NCBI GenBank assembly: GCA_031178005.1
Contig: JAPSJV010000003.1
Location: forward strand, 124,001-188,000
From: Pseudarthrobacter sp.
GTDB taxonomy: Bacteria > Actinomycetota > Actinomycetes > Actinomycetales > Micrococcaceae
Length of the DNA: 64,000 nt
Reading direction: 5' to 3'
The position numbers and the translations under genes are program-made. This document shows positions 18,647-27,194 of the stretch, piece after piece. Each line of letters opens with the position of its first letter. Positions within the stretch are counted from its first letter, which is position 1. The notes below the pieces were generated by a model. That model saw nothing but the letters and a program-made list of their open reading frames with translations. It did no database searches and was not told the origin of the DNA.

Positions 18647-19144
18647 TCATCCTCCTGCTTCCATTAGCTGCAAGGTGCAGCCGCCCACGGACAGGCAGGT
18701 GACGCCCAGCCGCCCGCCCGAAGTTCCAAACGTCAGCGGAATCTCTTTGCCCGCCTCAATGTCCTGTTCGATCCGGCTGCCCTGGATGAACAGTTCTATG
18801 GCCACGTCCTCCTGCGGTATCAGCGTGCCGCGTTTGGTGGGCGGGCCAAGCCCGAACGCGGCGCCGAAATCCTGCACCACAAAAACGCAGGTCCCGGTTA
18901 CCAGCAGAAGAGACCCGGCGGCCGTGCAGCTTCCGCCTATGGCTTCCAGATCGGCCATCATGAGCTCCGCGCCTCCGGCCGCCCCGCCGAAGGATTTCTG
19001 CCACTCCTTCACTGCGTCGCCATCGCCATCGCCGTCGCCGTCGCCGTCATTGCCGCAGCTGACCCCGAATACCAGCACCAGCACCGCGATCACTGCGCAT
19101 ACCCCGACGACGATCAGCGGCTTCCGGCTCTCGCTTCTACTCAT
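18647..19144 (-). CDS. Membrane-anchored GD-repeat protein, function unknown
   Basis: A 165-residue protein with a basic N-terminus, one hydrophobic segment (LIVVGVCAVIAVLVLVFGV) and a cysteine at GVSCGND that could be a weak lipobox. A run of Gly-Asp dipeptides follows, then a small beta-rich domain with three pairs of cysteines or cysteine-like positions (SCTAAG, GTCVFV, VTCLSVGGCTLQL). I do not recognise the family. Its start overlaps the tail-I gene stop by four bases (ATGA), and the PASTA gene follows after one base, so it belongs to the injection-system operon and is probably exported. Confidence 0.65.
   Translation of the reverse strand: MSRSESRKPLIVVGVCAVIAVLVLVFGVSCGNDGDGDGDGDGDAVKEWQKSFGGAAGGAELMMADLEAIGGSCTAAGSLLLVTGTCVFVVQDFGAAFGLGPPTKRGTLIPQEDVAIELFIQGSRIEQDIEAGKEIPLTFGTSGGRLGVTCLSVGGCTLQLMEAGG
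19016..19045. repeat. Hexanucleotide repeat encoding Gly-Asp
   Basis: Five tandem copies of a 6-bp unit (GTCGCC/ATCGCC on the plus strand) lie inside the GD-repeat gene and encode consecutive Gly-Asp pairs. A change of one unit keeps the frame and alters linker length by two residues. Confidence 0.8.
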
Positions 19145-19689
19145 GGCGGACCACCGGCCGGAAGCACCATGATCGCCGCCGTGACGTGGGCCGGTTTGGT
19201 ACCTTCCACAATCCGCCGGACCAGTTCCAGCTGCGCCTCGGCCTCCGACGGCACGCCCACCAGCATATGGAAGGCACCCGGCACTGAGCCCACGGTGAAG
19301 CCTCGGACGCCCGTGGCCAGGTGCAGGAACCGGACCAGGCCGTCCACGGTTCCGCGCCGCGCGGACAGCTGTGAGGCTGCCGCGATCAGGTCCCGTTGCC
19401 GGGCCAGGGGGACCTCTGCGCCCGCGGAGCCAGCCGCCTCTACATCCGGCAGGATCAGCCAGTCCAGGTCAACCCACCGGGACAAAAACGGAACCAACGA
19501 CGACGGCACCTGGCCCGGGTGCGGAATCGTCGCCACCGCATCAAGGATGTTCCGGACGGGCCGATGCAGGTCCTCAGCCACCGCCAGCAGGGCACGCAGC
19601 GGAGGACTGGCGGCTGCGGCAACCTGGAAGACCTCAGGCAGCACGCGCGCCAGTGCGGAATCGTCCGCCCTGAAATCCTCGTCAGCCAT
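19141..19689 (-). CDS. Phage tail protein I-like baseplate component (eCIS)
   Basis: A 182-residue protein resembling P2 gpI/TIGR02242 tail proteins found in extracellular contractile injection systems. Supporting stretches are LPEVFQVAAAASPPLRALLAVAEDLHRPVRNILDAV, FLSRWVDLDWLILPD and RQRDLIAAASQLSARRGTVDGLVRFLHLATGV, the last being the family's characteristic (R)RGT-x-x-G-L-x-x-x-L motif. It would connect the baseplate wedge to fibre elements. Its start overlaps the stop of the baseplate-J gene by eight bases and its stop overlaps the next start by four, which points to translational coupling. Confidence 0.8.
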   Translation of the reverse strand: MADEDFRADDSALARVLPEVFQVAAAASPPLRALLAVAEDLHRPVRNILDAVATIPHPGQVPSSLVPFLSRWVDLDWLILPDVEAAGSAGAEVPLARQRDLIAAASQLSARRGTVDGLVRFLHLATGVRGFTVGSVPGAFHMLVGVPSEAEAQLELVRRIVEGTKPAHVTAAIMVLPAGGPP

Positions 19690-22336
19690 GGCTGTGCACC
19701 ACCTCGATCCGGTGCTGGCCGGAGCAGAACAGCCAGGTTTCCGGGAGGGTAACCACGTCCTCCACCACCCGCCGGCTGCAGCTTTGCCAGGATCCGGTGA
19801 GGTCAGTGCTCCGGAACACCCCCTTGGGTCCGGCTGCCAGGATGACTGTTGTGCCGCCGTCGGAAGCGCCTGCCAGGACCGCCCCGGAGACAGAACGTAC
19901 GGGCTCGAAGCGGGTCCGGTCGCGCAGGGGCAGCCCGCAGTTCACGTCCGGGACGCTCCACTGCGCGGACGCCTCGCCAAGCTGGAGCCGCAGCACCCCG
20001 CCGCTTTGGGTGGCTGCGTAGGTGGCGTTGCCCGCAACGTGGACGCCCCAGCAGCTCCCGCCCGTCCATCCGGCCCGGTACTCCTCCCAAGAACCCGCCA
20101 GCCCTTCCAGTTGGGTGCGGGCCAGCTCGTCGATCTTCAGGCGCAGGCAGCCGGTCCCGCTGCCTTCCGGGGTGGAGCGGCCCAGCCAGATGTGGGTTGA
20201 AGCGCCGTCGTACTGGATGGCCATGCAGCGGATGTCTTCTCCGGCCGCTTTGATCTGCGTGAACGAGCCCGCGGCGCCGGCGTCGGGGGAGAGCCAGATG
20301 CCCGCCGACGCCTGAGCCGCCACCACAACTGCCGTGCGGCCCCGGACGTCAACAAACGCCTCCACCGCATAGAAGCCGCGGTCCGGCTGGGCGGCGTCCA
20401 CCAGGTTCTGCACGGGTACGGCACCGGTTCCCATCGGCAGCTCGTACAGCCCGTGTTCACCGGCCAGCAGCAGCACGGGGGTGCCCTGCCGGTCCACCCA
20501 GCAAAGATCCACGACGCCGAATCCCAGTTCCGCGGCCCGCCGCCAGGACTCTCCCAGGTCCTCGCTGATGTAGATCCGCGATCCGTCCGCCGTGGCGGTG
20601 GCGACGGCCACCATGCCCGGATGATTCTCCGGTCCCTGGCGTCCGGACGCGGGCGACCTGAAGGGGGCGATGCTGCGGATGGTCTCGGACGCTGTACCGG
20701 ACCCATCCGCTGAAGCCGCTGGCTCACCAAACTCCGCGCACGCTTCCCAGCCGTCTGCCGCGTTGGTGGTCCGGAACAGCGTGCCCTGCTGGGCCACAAA
20801 CCAGGTCCGGGCCTGGCCGTCCGCCTGCACCAGCCCCACGGCATCGCTGTCCGGGACCTTGTCCACCTCCAGCCGGACGCGGTCCACGTACTGCACGCCC
20901 GGCTCGGATTCCTCCATGGCCCGGTACAGGTTGGACACCCGCAGCGGCCGGCCGAATCCTGAACCGTAGCCGGTACCGCCCACGGTCAGCGGGCTGATCG
21001 CCGCGGACAACCTGCCAATGATCCGCGCCTTGACTGCCTCCGTGTCCTCGTCGCTGCGCACCACAACGCGGGCGTCCACCAACACCTGCTTGTACAGGCC
21101 CCACCGCACCACCGGTTCTGCACCTACAGTGGACCGGCGACGGAGGTAGCTCTCCACTTCTGTCCGGACCTGGTCCCGGGCATGGGCCTGCAGGTCCTCC
21201 GCCTGTACCGGAACGGGATTCCGGTCCACCTGGCCCGGTCCCGCGGGCCCGTGGCCCGGAACAAACGGCACCAGCACCACCTCCACCTCGCCGGGCCGGG
21301 CGAAACCCCACAAATCCCTGCGGGTAAAGGCACGCGCCCGGGCCACGCCGCCGTGCCGGGTTGCCAGCACCTCGTAGTCACGCACGGTCACCGCCCGCTC
21401 CCTGGCCTGGAAGTCCTGGGGCGCCCGGCGCAGGGCGTTTTCCACACTCTCGCCGTCCCGCCCGCCAGTTGCCGGTTCCGGGTTGGTGACCCGGACCCCG
21501 GCCACGGGAGTCCGGAGGACGGTCAACTGGCCAGCGGCCACGTTGCCGCGCTCGCCGCCGCCGGCCCGGTACCACGCCCGGACCTCGGCACCGGCAGCCG
21601 GGACGATCAGGCCGGGGCTTCCGGCGTCCGCCTCGTCCCACCACGGGAACATGGCAACGCCGGCACTGCGGTCGATTTTTACCGCGGCCTCGCCGGGTTC
21701 GGCATCGGCGAACGCCTCCACCTCCCGGCAGTAGCGGAACCGCTTCCCTTCCACCAGGACGGCCGCGCCGCTGGCCAGCCGCGTCCCCTCCGGAACCTCG
21801 ATGGCAATCGCCAGGCCGGCACCGGACACAACAGGCGCGTTCGGAATCTCAAAGTTCTGCCCCGGACGCCCCGTTCCGACGCCGATCCGTACGGCGTCGT
21901 ACAGCGTCACGTCGGCTGCGGGCACGAGTACGTTCGCTGCGCCCGCGGCGATGACGGCCGCCGCCGTCGTCGTAAACACCGGTTGCGGTGCCCCGGGCAC
22001 TCCGGCAGGACAGCCCACCTGGGTGCCGCGCGGGATCTGGACTTCATCCGTGCCCGGGGTGGCCCGGCTGAACTCCAGCAGGGTTTCCGCGGTGCTGGGC
22101 GGATGGAGGCTGGTGCCGATGAGGTTCAGGAACACCGCGTACAGCTTCTCCGGAACCCGGTTGACCCGGTACAGGAGCGTTTCGGTGACGAACGCGAACG
22201 CCTCCAGGATCACAATGCCGGGATCATGTACCGAGAGGTCCGTCCACTCCGGGTCCAGCTGCCGGATGCGCTGGCGGGCTGCCGCCACCAGGTCCGCGAA
22301 GTTCCGGTCGTCGAGATTGGGAACGGGGATACTCAT
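19682..22336 (-). CDS. Baseplate J-like protein fused to a propeller-like C-terminal domain (eCIS)
   Basis: An 884-residue protein. Residues 1-480 are a baseplate J/Afp11-12-like wedge protein: DLSVHDPGIVILEAFAFVTETLLYRVNRVPEKLYAVFLNLIG near the start, then VENALRRAPQDFQARERAVTVRDYEVLATRHGGVARARAFT in the middle. From about residue 488 the sequence changes to repeated beta blades with BNR/Asp-box-like motifs: GTLFRTTNAADGWEAC, IYISEDLGESWRRA and GVFRSTDLTGSWQSC. Most family members end near residue 500-800 without such blades, so the extra 395 residues may be a receptor- or glycan-binding appendage. Its start overlaps the gp25 gene by four bases. Confidence 0.82.
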   Translation of the reverse strand: MSIPVPNLDDRNFADLVAAARQRIRQLDPEWTDLSVHDPGIVILEAFAFVTETLLYRVNRVPEKLYAVFLNLIGTSLHPPSTAETLLEFSRATPGTDEVQIPRGTQVGCPAGVPGAPQPVFTTTAAAVIAAGAANVLVPAADVTLYDAVRIGVGTGRPGQNFEIPNAPVVSGAGLAIAIEVPEGTRLASGAAVLVEGKRFRYCREVEAFADAEPGEAAVKIDRSAGVAMFPWWDEADAGSPGLIVPAAGAEVRAWYRAGGGERGNVAAGQLTVLRTPVAGVRVTNPEPATGGRDGESVENALRRAPQDFQARERAVTVRDYEVLATRHGGVARARAFTRRDLWGFARPGEVEVVLVPFVPGHGPAGPGQVDRNPVPVQAEDLQAHARDQVRTEVESYLRRRSTVGAEPVVRWGLYKQVLVDARVVVRSDEDTEAVKARIIGRLSAAISPLTVGGTGYGSGFGRPLRVSNLYRAMEESEPGVQYVDRVRLEVDKVPDSDAVGLVQADGQARTWFVAQQGTLFRTTNAADGWEACAEFGEPAASADGSGTASETIRSIAPFRSPASGRQGPENHPGMVAVATATADGSRIYISEDLGESWRRAAELGFGVVDLCWVDRQGTPVLLLAGEHGLYELPMGTGAVPVQNLVDAAQPDRGFYAVEAFVDVRGRTAVVVAAQASAGIWLSPDAGAAGSFTQIKAAGEDIRCMAIQYDGASTHIWLGRSTPEGSGTGCLRLKIDELARTQLEGLAGSWEEYRAGWTGGSCWGVHVAGNATYAATQSGGVLRLQLGEASAQWSVPDVNCGLPLRDRTRFEPVRSVSGAVLAGASDGGTTVILAAGPKGVFRSTDLTGSWQSCSRRVVEDVVTLPETWLFCSGQHRIEVVHSHG

Positions 22337-22767
22337 GGGGCGCCTCCGGAAGCAACGGGCACGGCAATGGCGATTTCGTCCTCAAGGGCCGTGGTGCGCA
22401 CCCGGTAACGCAGCCTGACTTCCAGGAGCTCAGGGGTTTCCGGTGACCGTCCGGCGTCGAGCGAGATGACGCTGACTCGGGGCTCCCACTGCTCCACTGC
22501 GCGGGCGACGTAGTGGATGGCCAGACCTGCGGTGGTGTCGTCCGCCGGGGCGAAAACCAGGCGGAACAGGTGGCAGCCGTAGGTGGGCCTGTTGATCCGC
22601 TCGCCGGGCCTGGTGCTCAACAGCAGCAGCAGCGCCTGCCGGACCGACGCGGCATCGGTGACAATGCCCAGCCGCCCCGCGGGCGTGAGGCGCAGCCCCG
22701 GAACTCCGGAGCCGGCGTCGAAATCCGGGTGGATGAAGGCGATCGACCGGTACCGGGGGGCGCTCAC
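22333..22767 (-). CDS. GPW/gp25 family baseplate wedge protein (eCIS)
   Basis: A 144-residue protein starting at GTG 22767; a longer frame extends upstream but is the shadow of the preceding gene, and GTGA overlaps that gene's TGA. Family features are IAFIHPDFDAGSGVPGLRLTPAGRLGIVTDAASVRQALLLLLSTRPGERINRPTYGCHLFRLVF (the conserved LL-T-xxGER-xxxP-xFG region) and the late WEPRVSVISLDAG. It is equivalent to T4 gp25 and Afp9, a sheath-nucleating wedge protein. It is followed with a four-base overlap by the baseplate-J gene, the usual order in these systems. Confidence 0.88.
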   Translation of the reverse strand: MSAPRYRSIAFIHPDFDAGSGVPGLRLTPAGRLGIVTDAASVRQALLLLLSTRPGERINRPTYGCHLFRLVFAPADDTTAGLAIHYVARAVEQWEPRVSVISLDAGRSPETPELLEVRLRYRVRTTALEDEIAIAVPVASGGAP

Positions 22768-23102
22768 GATCCGGCCTCCACAAAAACCTGGCCGGGCCGG
22801 CGCACCGTGTATTTCACGGCTCCGGGAGGTGTGCCGTCCGTGAAGCCTTCCACGGTATCCAGGCACACAGACTGGCCGCCGATCCGCACAAACCCGGAGT
22901 AGCCGGTCCGCACCACCAGGGTTTTGGTACACGGCTTGATGTTGATTCCCACGTTGGGGCACATGGCGATGTCCCGGCCCTGTGGATCGTGATCCACCAG
23001 GACCGGCAGCCCGGCTACCCGTACCCACTCCTGTGAGGGCACGTTGGCCACGATTCCGTCGTGGCCGCAGCGCAGGATGGCCTGGGTGACCAGCAGTTTC
23101 AT
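22764..23102 (-). CDS. PAAR-like spike-tip protein (eCIS)
   Basis: A 112-residue protein with short beta strands, glycines and three cysteines (ILRCGHDG, AMCPNVGINIKPC). It sits between the VgrG-like spike gene and gp25, the position of the PAAR-type tip protein (Afp10) in extracellular contractile injection systems, and has similar size. Cys and His residues could bind a metal at the tip as in PAAR proteins. The assignment rests mainly on position and size; the primary sequence is not a textbook PAAR repeat. Start and stop overlap neighbours by one and four bases. Confidence 0.65.
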   Translation of the reverse strand: MKLLVTQAILRCGHDGIVANVPSQEWVRVAGLPVLVDHDPQGRDIAMCPNVGINIKPCTKTLVVRTGYSGFVRIGGQSVCLDTVEGFTDGTPPGAVKYTVRRPGQVFVEAGS

Positions 23103-24631
23103 CAGGCCTCCTCAAAATCCACGGTTTTTGCCCGGATGGTCATGGACTTCCCTGGAGCCTCGAGCAGCAGGTCGGTGGCCGCCGTGATCCGGAGTTTGTT
23201 GGGGCCAAGTTCCACCGTGGAGCCGTGGCCGTTGCTGAGCCGGATGGTCTGGGCATGCCCGTCCAGTTGGACCTCCTGGCCGTCCCGGGTCCTGAAAGTG
23301 AAACGGCCGTCCCGCGGTCCGCTCACCTGCGCATCCGGCGGCTGCTCAGTTCCGAACAGCCCGCCCAGCACAATCGCCTGCGCTGGGTCGGACGCAGGCA
23401 GCAGCACCAGCACGGTGTCATCCGGGCCCGGTGGTGCCACCATCCCTTTGTCCGCACCCGCGGCCGCATACATCACCGGGACCCACGGCGTCTCCAGCTC
23501 TGGATATGCCGGCAACCTCACCCGGACGCGTCCCCGGCCGTCCGGATCGTCGACGTCGGACACCACACCGAGGGTGAAAACGTCCGGCTTGCGTTCCGGC
23601 GGCGGAGGCGGCGGGAGGGTGGAGGCCGTGGTCTCGTAGCCCGTGCCGTCCAGCCGGTGGGTCACGGAAGTGACGGCGTAGGTGCCTTCCAGCCGCTGGG
23701 CGATCCCGCGGACGCGGACGCGGCCTCCGGCCCGGAGCCGGGGATCGCCGTCGGCCACAAACACGGCGGTGACCTGGCCGGCCACCCGGACGTCCAGTTC
23801 CGCCTGCGCCAAGTGGTCCGCAAGCTCCTCCGAGGCGAGCGGCTCGTTGTCCCGCAGCAGCTCGCCGCCCGCGCCCACGGATGCCAGGGCGGGGTCCGCT
23901 GTGACCCCCGCCTTTGCATCGCTGCTGCCTGCGGTGGCACTTTGCGGGGACGCGTCGTCGGCCCGCCACCCGGAGGTGCGGGCACCTGCGAAGGCCGGTT
24001 CCTGGCTGACTTCAACCTCTGCCGAGTGCAGGGAGGCGCCCAGTTCCAGGTCCAGAGGCTCGCCTTCGCCGGACAGGCCGGGCAGCCGGAGCGTGCCGTC
24101 GTCCACCACCGGATACACTCCCACCCGGGCGCTTTGTTCCACCAGCAGGCTCAGGTCAGATCGGGCGCACTGGTACACGTCGCCCAGCGCTGTCCCGCCG
24201 CCGGTGACCTGCAGGCCGGTGCCCTCGCAGAGTGTGCCGGCCAGCCGGGCCAGGTCCGTGTCCGGGTGGAACCTGGTGAACTGGCGCTTCCGCAGGCGGT
24301 GCAAGGCATCGTAGGCGCGGACCCGGAGTTCCTGGGACAGGTCTGCGCCGTAGCTGTACTCCACCACCGTCACCTCGCCCACAAACAGCGGTGCCCGGAA
24401 ACCGCCCACCTCCACGCGGAGGGCATCTCCGGGAGCAGGGTCGACGCCGGACCGCCCCTGCGTGCGGCCGCCGGACCCACCCGGGCCGGGCCGCCAGCTG
24501 ACCAGGCACTGGGCGGGCCGGGCCAGGGTACTGAGAACCTGCACCGAGGTGATGGCGGCGGTTTCGGACGCGGTGAGCCGCCGCCGCCCGAGGGTGACGA
24601 TCAGTTCCGGCAGCCCCTGGAGCTGCCTCAT
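23102..24631 (-). CDS. VgrG/gpD-like spike hub protein (eCIS)
   Basis: A 509-residue protein from ATG 24631 (MRQLQGLPEL). The N-terminal two-thirds is a phage gpD/gp27-like hub: DALRVEVGGFRAPLFVGEVTVVEYSYG, LRVRAYDALHRLRKRQFTRFH and DVYQCARSDLSLLVEQSARVGVYPVVDDGTLRL are the usual landmarks. A proline linker (PPPPPPERKPD) leads to a gp5-type OB fold, LGVVSDVDDPDGRGRVRVRLPAYPELETPWVPVM, and a C-terminal beta region for the spike helix. No extra effector domain is attached. It corresponds to Afp8. The tip gene follows with a one-base overlap. Confidence 0.88.
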   Translation of the reverse strand: MRQLQGLPELIVTLGRRRLTASETAAITSVQVLSTLARPAQCLVSWRPGPGGSGGRTQGRSGVDPAPGDALRVEVGGFRAPLFVGEVTVVEYSYGADLSQELRVRAYDALHRLRKRQFTRFHPDTDLARLAGTLCEGTGLQVTGGGTALGDVYQCARSDLSLLVEQSARVGVYPVVDDGTLRLPGLSGEGEPLDLELGASLHSAEVEVSQEPAFAGARTSGWRADDASPQSATAGSSDAKAGVTADPALASVGAGGELLRDNEPLASEELADHLAQAELDVRVAGQVTAVFVADGDPRLRAGGRVRVRGIAQRLEGTYAVTSVTHRLDGTGYETTASTLPPPPPPERKPDVFTLGVVSDVDDPDGRGRVRVRLPAYPELETPWVPVMYAAAGADKGMVAPPGPDDTVLVLLPASDPAQAIVLGGLFGTEQPPDAQVSGPRDGRFTFRTRDGQEVQLDGHAQTIRLSNGHGSTVELGPNKLRITAATDLLLEAPGKSMTIRAKTVDFEEA

Positions 24632-24641
24632 CTCCGGTTCC

Positions 24642-25403
24642 TCACGGTGCTTCCCCCAGCGGCGGCACTGCGAGTGGGCCGGAGAAGCGGGCCGGATCAT
24701 CCACGTTGTTGTACTCCAGCAGCAGCTTCCACAACAGTGGCGTGCCAAAGGCCTGCAGGCTCAGGCGTCCCAGCTCACCGGGAGGAACGTCCGGAACCGG
24801 GGCGCCGCCGTCGGGCTCGCCTTCGCCGGTAGGAGCGGTGCTGCCGTCCCCGAAGACGGGGAGCGTGTCCACCGGCGGGGCGGTGAGGTCCACGGCAGGG
24901 AGGCGCTGCGCCAGCTCGTAGTTTTCGCCGCCTTCCTCGTCGGCGCTCTGGCCCACGCGGACAAAAACCATCCGCATCCAGGAACGTAACGGCGACCCGT
25001 CGGGCGAGAACCTGTCGAAGCGCTCGGCCACCTCCGTCACGATCCCGGGGACGTTCCAGGCGCGGCCCCACACAAAGCGGACCGACGGCGGCCGGCGCTG
25101 CCGCTCCACCTCCGCGCTGTTCTCCGCGAGCGCCCAGATGGGCCGGGTCATCTGCCGCACGTCCTGCAGATGGAGGTTGGCCGGGGCGAGATCCACGTCA
25201 AACAGCAGGTCCAGGCGCAGCTCCGTGTGGCCGCCGCCGGTGAACAGCAGGGGATCGTCAGCCAGCCCGGAGCCGGTGAGCTTGCCGCCGGCGGACCTGC
25301 GTGCTTCCACTCCGGCCGTCCGGGTCATCACCACGGTCTCCGGATTCAGCAGGCAGCCCAGGTGTTCGCCGGTGTCCTCGATCAGGAAAGCCACCCGTTC
25401 CAT
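24642..25403 (-). CDS. LysM-type hub adaptor of the injection system (Afp7-like)
   Basis: A 253-residue protein. The first 150 residues form the CIS tube-adaptor domain (VAFLIEDTGEHLGCLLNPETVVMTRTAGVEARRSAGG, then TELRLDLLFDVDL and PPSVRFVWG). After an acidic Gly/Pro linker, residues 210-250 (GELGRLSLQAFGTPLLWKLLLEYNNVDDPARFSGPLAVPP) match a LysM fold, as in Afp7/gp53-type proteins. It bridges the inner tube and the VgrG-like hub. It is separated by one base from the disordered-protein gene and by ten bases from the VgrG gene. Confidence 0.8.
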   Translation of the reverse strand: MERVAFLIEDTGEHLGCLLNPETVVMTRTAGVEARRSAGGKLTGSGLADDPLLFTGGGHTELRLDLLFDVDLAPANLHLQDVRQMTRPIWALAENSAEVERQRRPPSVRFVWGRAWNVPGIVTEVAERFDRFSPDGSPLRSWMRMVFVRVGQSADEEGGENYELAQRLPAVDLTAPPVDTLPVFGDGSTAPTGEGEPDGGAPVPDVPPGELGRLSLQAFGTPLLWKLLLEYNNVDDPARFSGPLAVPPLGEAP

Positions 25404-25404
25404 C

Positions 25405-26730
25405 TCACACCGCCCGCTGTTCGTCGCGGAGCCGGAGCGTGCGGGTCAGCAGGTGTTCGACGCGCTCCGGAGGCATGGATGGTGCCTGCCGGGCTTGTGA
25501 TTGCGGAAGCTCGGGCCACTCGCCGGCGAGGGCTGGGCGGGGCGGCGGTGGGTCCATCTTTTCCACGGGCAGGGTCGGGTCAGGGCCGACGACGGCGGAA
25601 CGGCCTTCGTAGCTGTCCGTTCGTTCTGCCGGTGGTTGGGGTACCTGCGGCCGGGTTTGGTCCGGGGGCTCAGGCTGCCGGTGCCTGGTGCTCGGGTGCA
25701 GGGCTGGCGGTTGGGCCGCACGGCTGACGGTGGAACCGGGGGATATGGGACCGGGGGTTGGGGCCGGTGCTTCCCGGGCAGCGGGGTCCTGCGGTCCCGA
25801 AGGTGCCCCGTCTGACGACGGGAGTTCCCGGGCTGGAGACTCCGGTGAGGCTTGCCGTGGGTCCGGTGCGTTGGGCAGGAGGGGCGGCGGGTCCTGGGAG
25901 CCGTTCGAGCCGCGCTGATGGATGGTGCCTGCCGGTGATCCGGCAGCGGCGGGACCGGCAGTGTCAGCAGGTACAGCGGAAGCGGACGAGGGGACGGAAC
26001 CAGTGCCTGCAGATCCGGAAAATCCAGGGTGATCCGCAACAGACCGGGAGTCCCGCACCGCGGATCCGGATGCCTGGGGGACCGCCGTGGGATGTCCGGA
26101 CCCGTGGTTGGACTCCGGCCCGGCCGGCTGTTCTGGAGCGCGGCGGCCGACGATCAACCGCGGAACACGCCGCGCAACTGGTTCCCGAAACCGGAGCCCG
26201 CGCTGTCCTGGTAGCGCCTCCGCTTGTACCGGGTCTCCTTGTACGGCGTCTCCTTGGGGTGTGCCGGTTTCCATCCGGACAGGATTGGCGTCGACCCAGG
26301 CATCCCGGGAAGGAATTTCCGGAGAGCCCGGCGAGTCTGCACCGGCTTCAGCACTCCGGGCACCATGGACGCCAGGCTGAGGCAACAGAGGCCCGCCCTT
26401 CCGTGGCGCATCCGGGACCAGTCCTGCCTGGCGCAGGAGCTTCACCCAGTGCTCCGGCGCCCCGGCCACATCGAAACGCCGGCCGGCCCCGGCACTGGCA
26501 CCCGGATATCCTGCCCCGCCAAAGCCAGCACCACCGGAGTCCCCGCCAAAGCCAGCCCCACCGGAGTCCCTGCGCTGCGGGCCGCCACCGGCGCTCCCAC
26601 CCGGCCCGCCGCCGTCGTACCTCCCGTCCTGGACGGGATCCTGCGACCGTGATTCCCGGGGCGACAGGCTGTCCGCCGCCTGCCGGAGCCAGCCGGCGGC
26701 GGCGCTACGCCACCGGTGCCCGGGCATCAT
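25405..26730 (-). CDS. Proline/glycine-rich disordered eCIS-associated protein
   Basis: A 441-residue protein of strongly biased composition (Pro, Gly, Ser, Ala, Arg). It has two better-ordered patches: an N-terminal one, APEHWVKLLRQAGLVPD (about residues 90-106), and a C-terminal one, PPERVEHLLTRTLRLRDEQRAV at the very end. The N-terminus also contains short Gly-rich repeats (SGGAGFGGDSGGAGFGGAG). The gene lies between the tube and LysM genes; its start overlaps the tube gene by 26 bases. I know no defined function; a scaffold, chaperone or a stand-in for the missing tape-measure are possibilities. The composition could also indicate a rapidly evolving effector. Confidence 0.6.
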   Translation of the reverse strand: MMPGHRWRSAAAGWLRQAADSLSPRESRSQDPVQDGRYDGGGPGGSAGGGPQRRDSGGAGFGGDSGGAGFGGAGYPGASAGAGRRFDVAGAPEHWVKLLRQAGLVPDAPRKGGPLLPQPGVHGARSAEAGADSPGSPEIPSRDAWVDANPVRMETGTPQGDAVQGDPVQAEALPGQRGLRFREPVARRVPRLIVGRRAPEQPAGPESNHGSGHPTAVPQASGSAVRDSRSVADHPGFSGSAGTGSVPSSASAVPADTAGPAAAGSPAGTIHQRGSNGSQDPPPLLPNAPDPRQASPESPARELPSSDGAPSGPQDPAAREAPAPTPGPISPGSTVSRAAQPPALHPSTRHRQPEPPDQTRPQVPQPPAERTDSYEGRSAVVGPDPTLPVEKMDPPPPRPALAGEWPELPQSQARQAPSMPPERVEHLLTRTLRLRDEQRAV

Positions 26731-27193
26731 CGAGCTCCAGGCGGTCGTAGGCGATGCTGAGTGATTCGATGGCCAGGTTTTTGCCCAGCGCGTCCAGCGG
26801 CGCCCCGAACCAGTCGCACGGCCAGGCGCCGATCAGGTTCCAGCGGCGCACCTCGGCGCTGCCGGCGTCGTTGAGCATGGCGATGGAGACGTTGCGGCGC
26901 TCCACCTGGCCCTGCACAGCGCGGAACAGCCACTGCAGCATTTCGGTGGAATCGGTCAGGCCGTATTTCAAGGTGACGGGGGAATACTCAACCTGGCCGG
27001 GAATCACGCGGACCGCACTGTTCTCGCCGCCGGCGCGGAACAGGATCCTGCCGATTGACATGCCCAGGCCCTCCACCTTGGTGAAATGCCCCTGGACCAC
27101 GCCCTGGATCACCACCTTGAAGTTGAAGTCGCGGTACGGAGTGACCTGGACACCCGGCTGGGCTGATGGCGGGATGGTGGGTTGCGTGGTCAT
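26705..27193 (-). CDS. Tail tube protein (gp19/Hcp-like, eCIS)
   Basis: A 162-residue protein matching the T4-gp19-like tube family (TIGR02241) in length and motifs: YRDFNFKVVIQGVVQGHFTKVEGLGMSIGRILFRAGGENSAVRVIPGQVEYSPVTLKYGLTDSTEMLQWL, then RRWNLIGAWPCDWFGAPLDALGKNLAIESLSIAYDRLEL. It would form the stacked hexameric inner tube inside the contractile sheath. Only one tube gene is seen, whereas AFP-type systems have two or more. The sheath gene precedes it by one base. Confidence 0.92.
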   Translation of the reverse strand: MTTQPTIPPSAQPGVQVTPYRDFNFKVVIQGVVQGHFTKVEGLGMSIGRILFRAGGENSAVRVIPGQVEYSPVTLKYGLTDSTEMLQWLFRAVQGQVERRNVSIAMLNDAGSAEVRRWNLIGAWPCDWFGAPLDALGKNLAIESLSIAYDRLELDDARAPVA

Positions 27194-27194
27194 C

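Noticed and set aside
23225..24832. 535-codon plus-strand open frame across the VgrG-like gene
   Set aside because: Antisense shadow without motifs, lying across two genes of the minus-strand operon.
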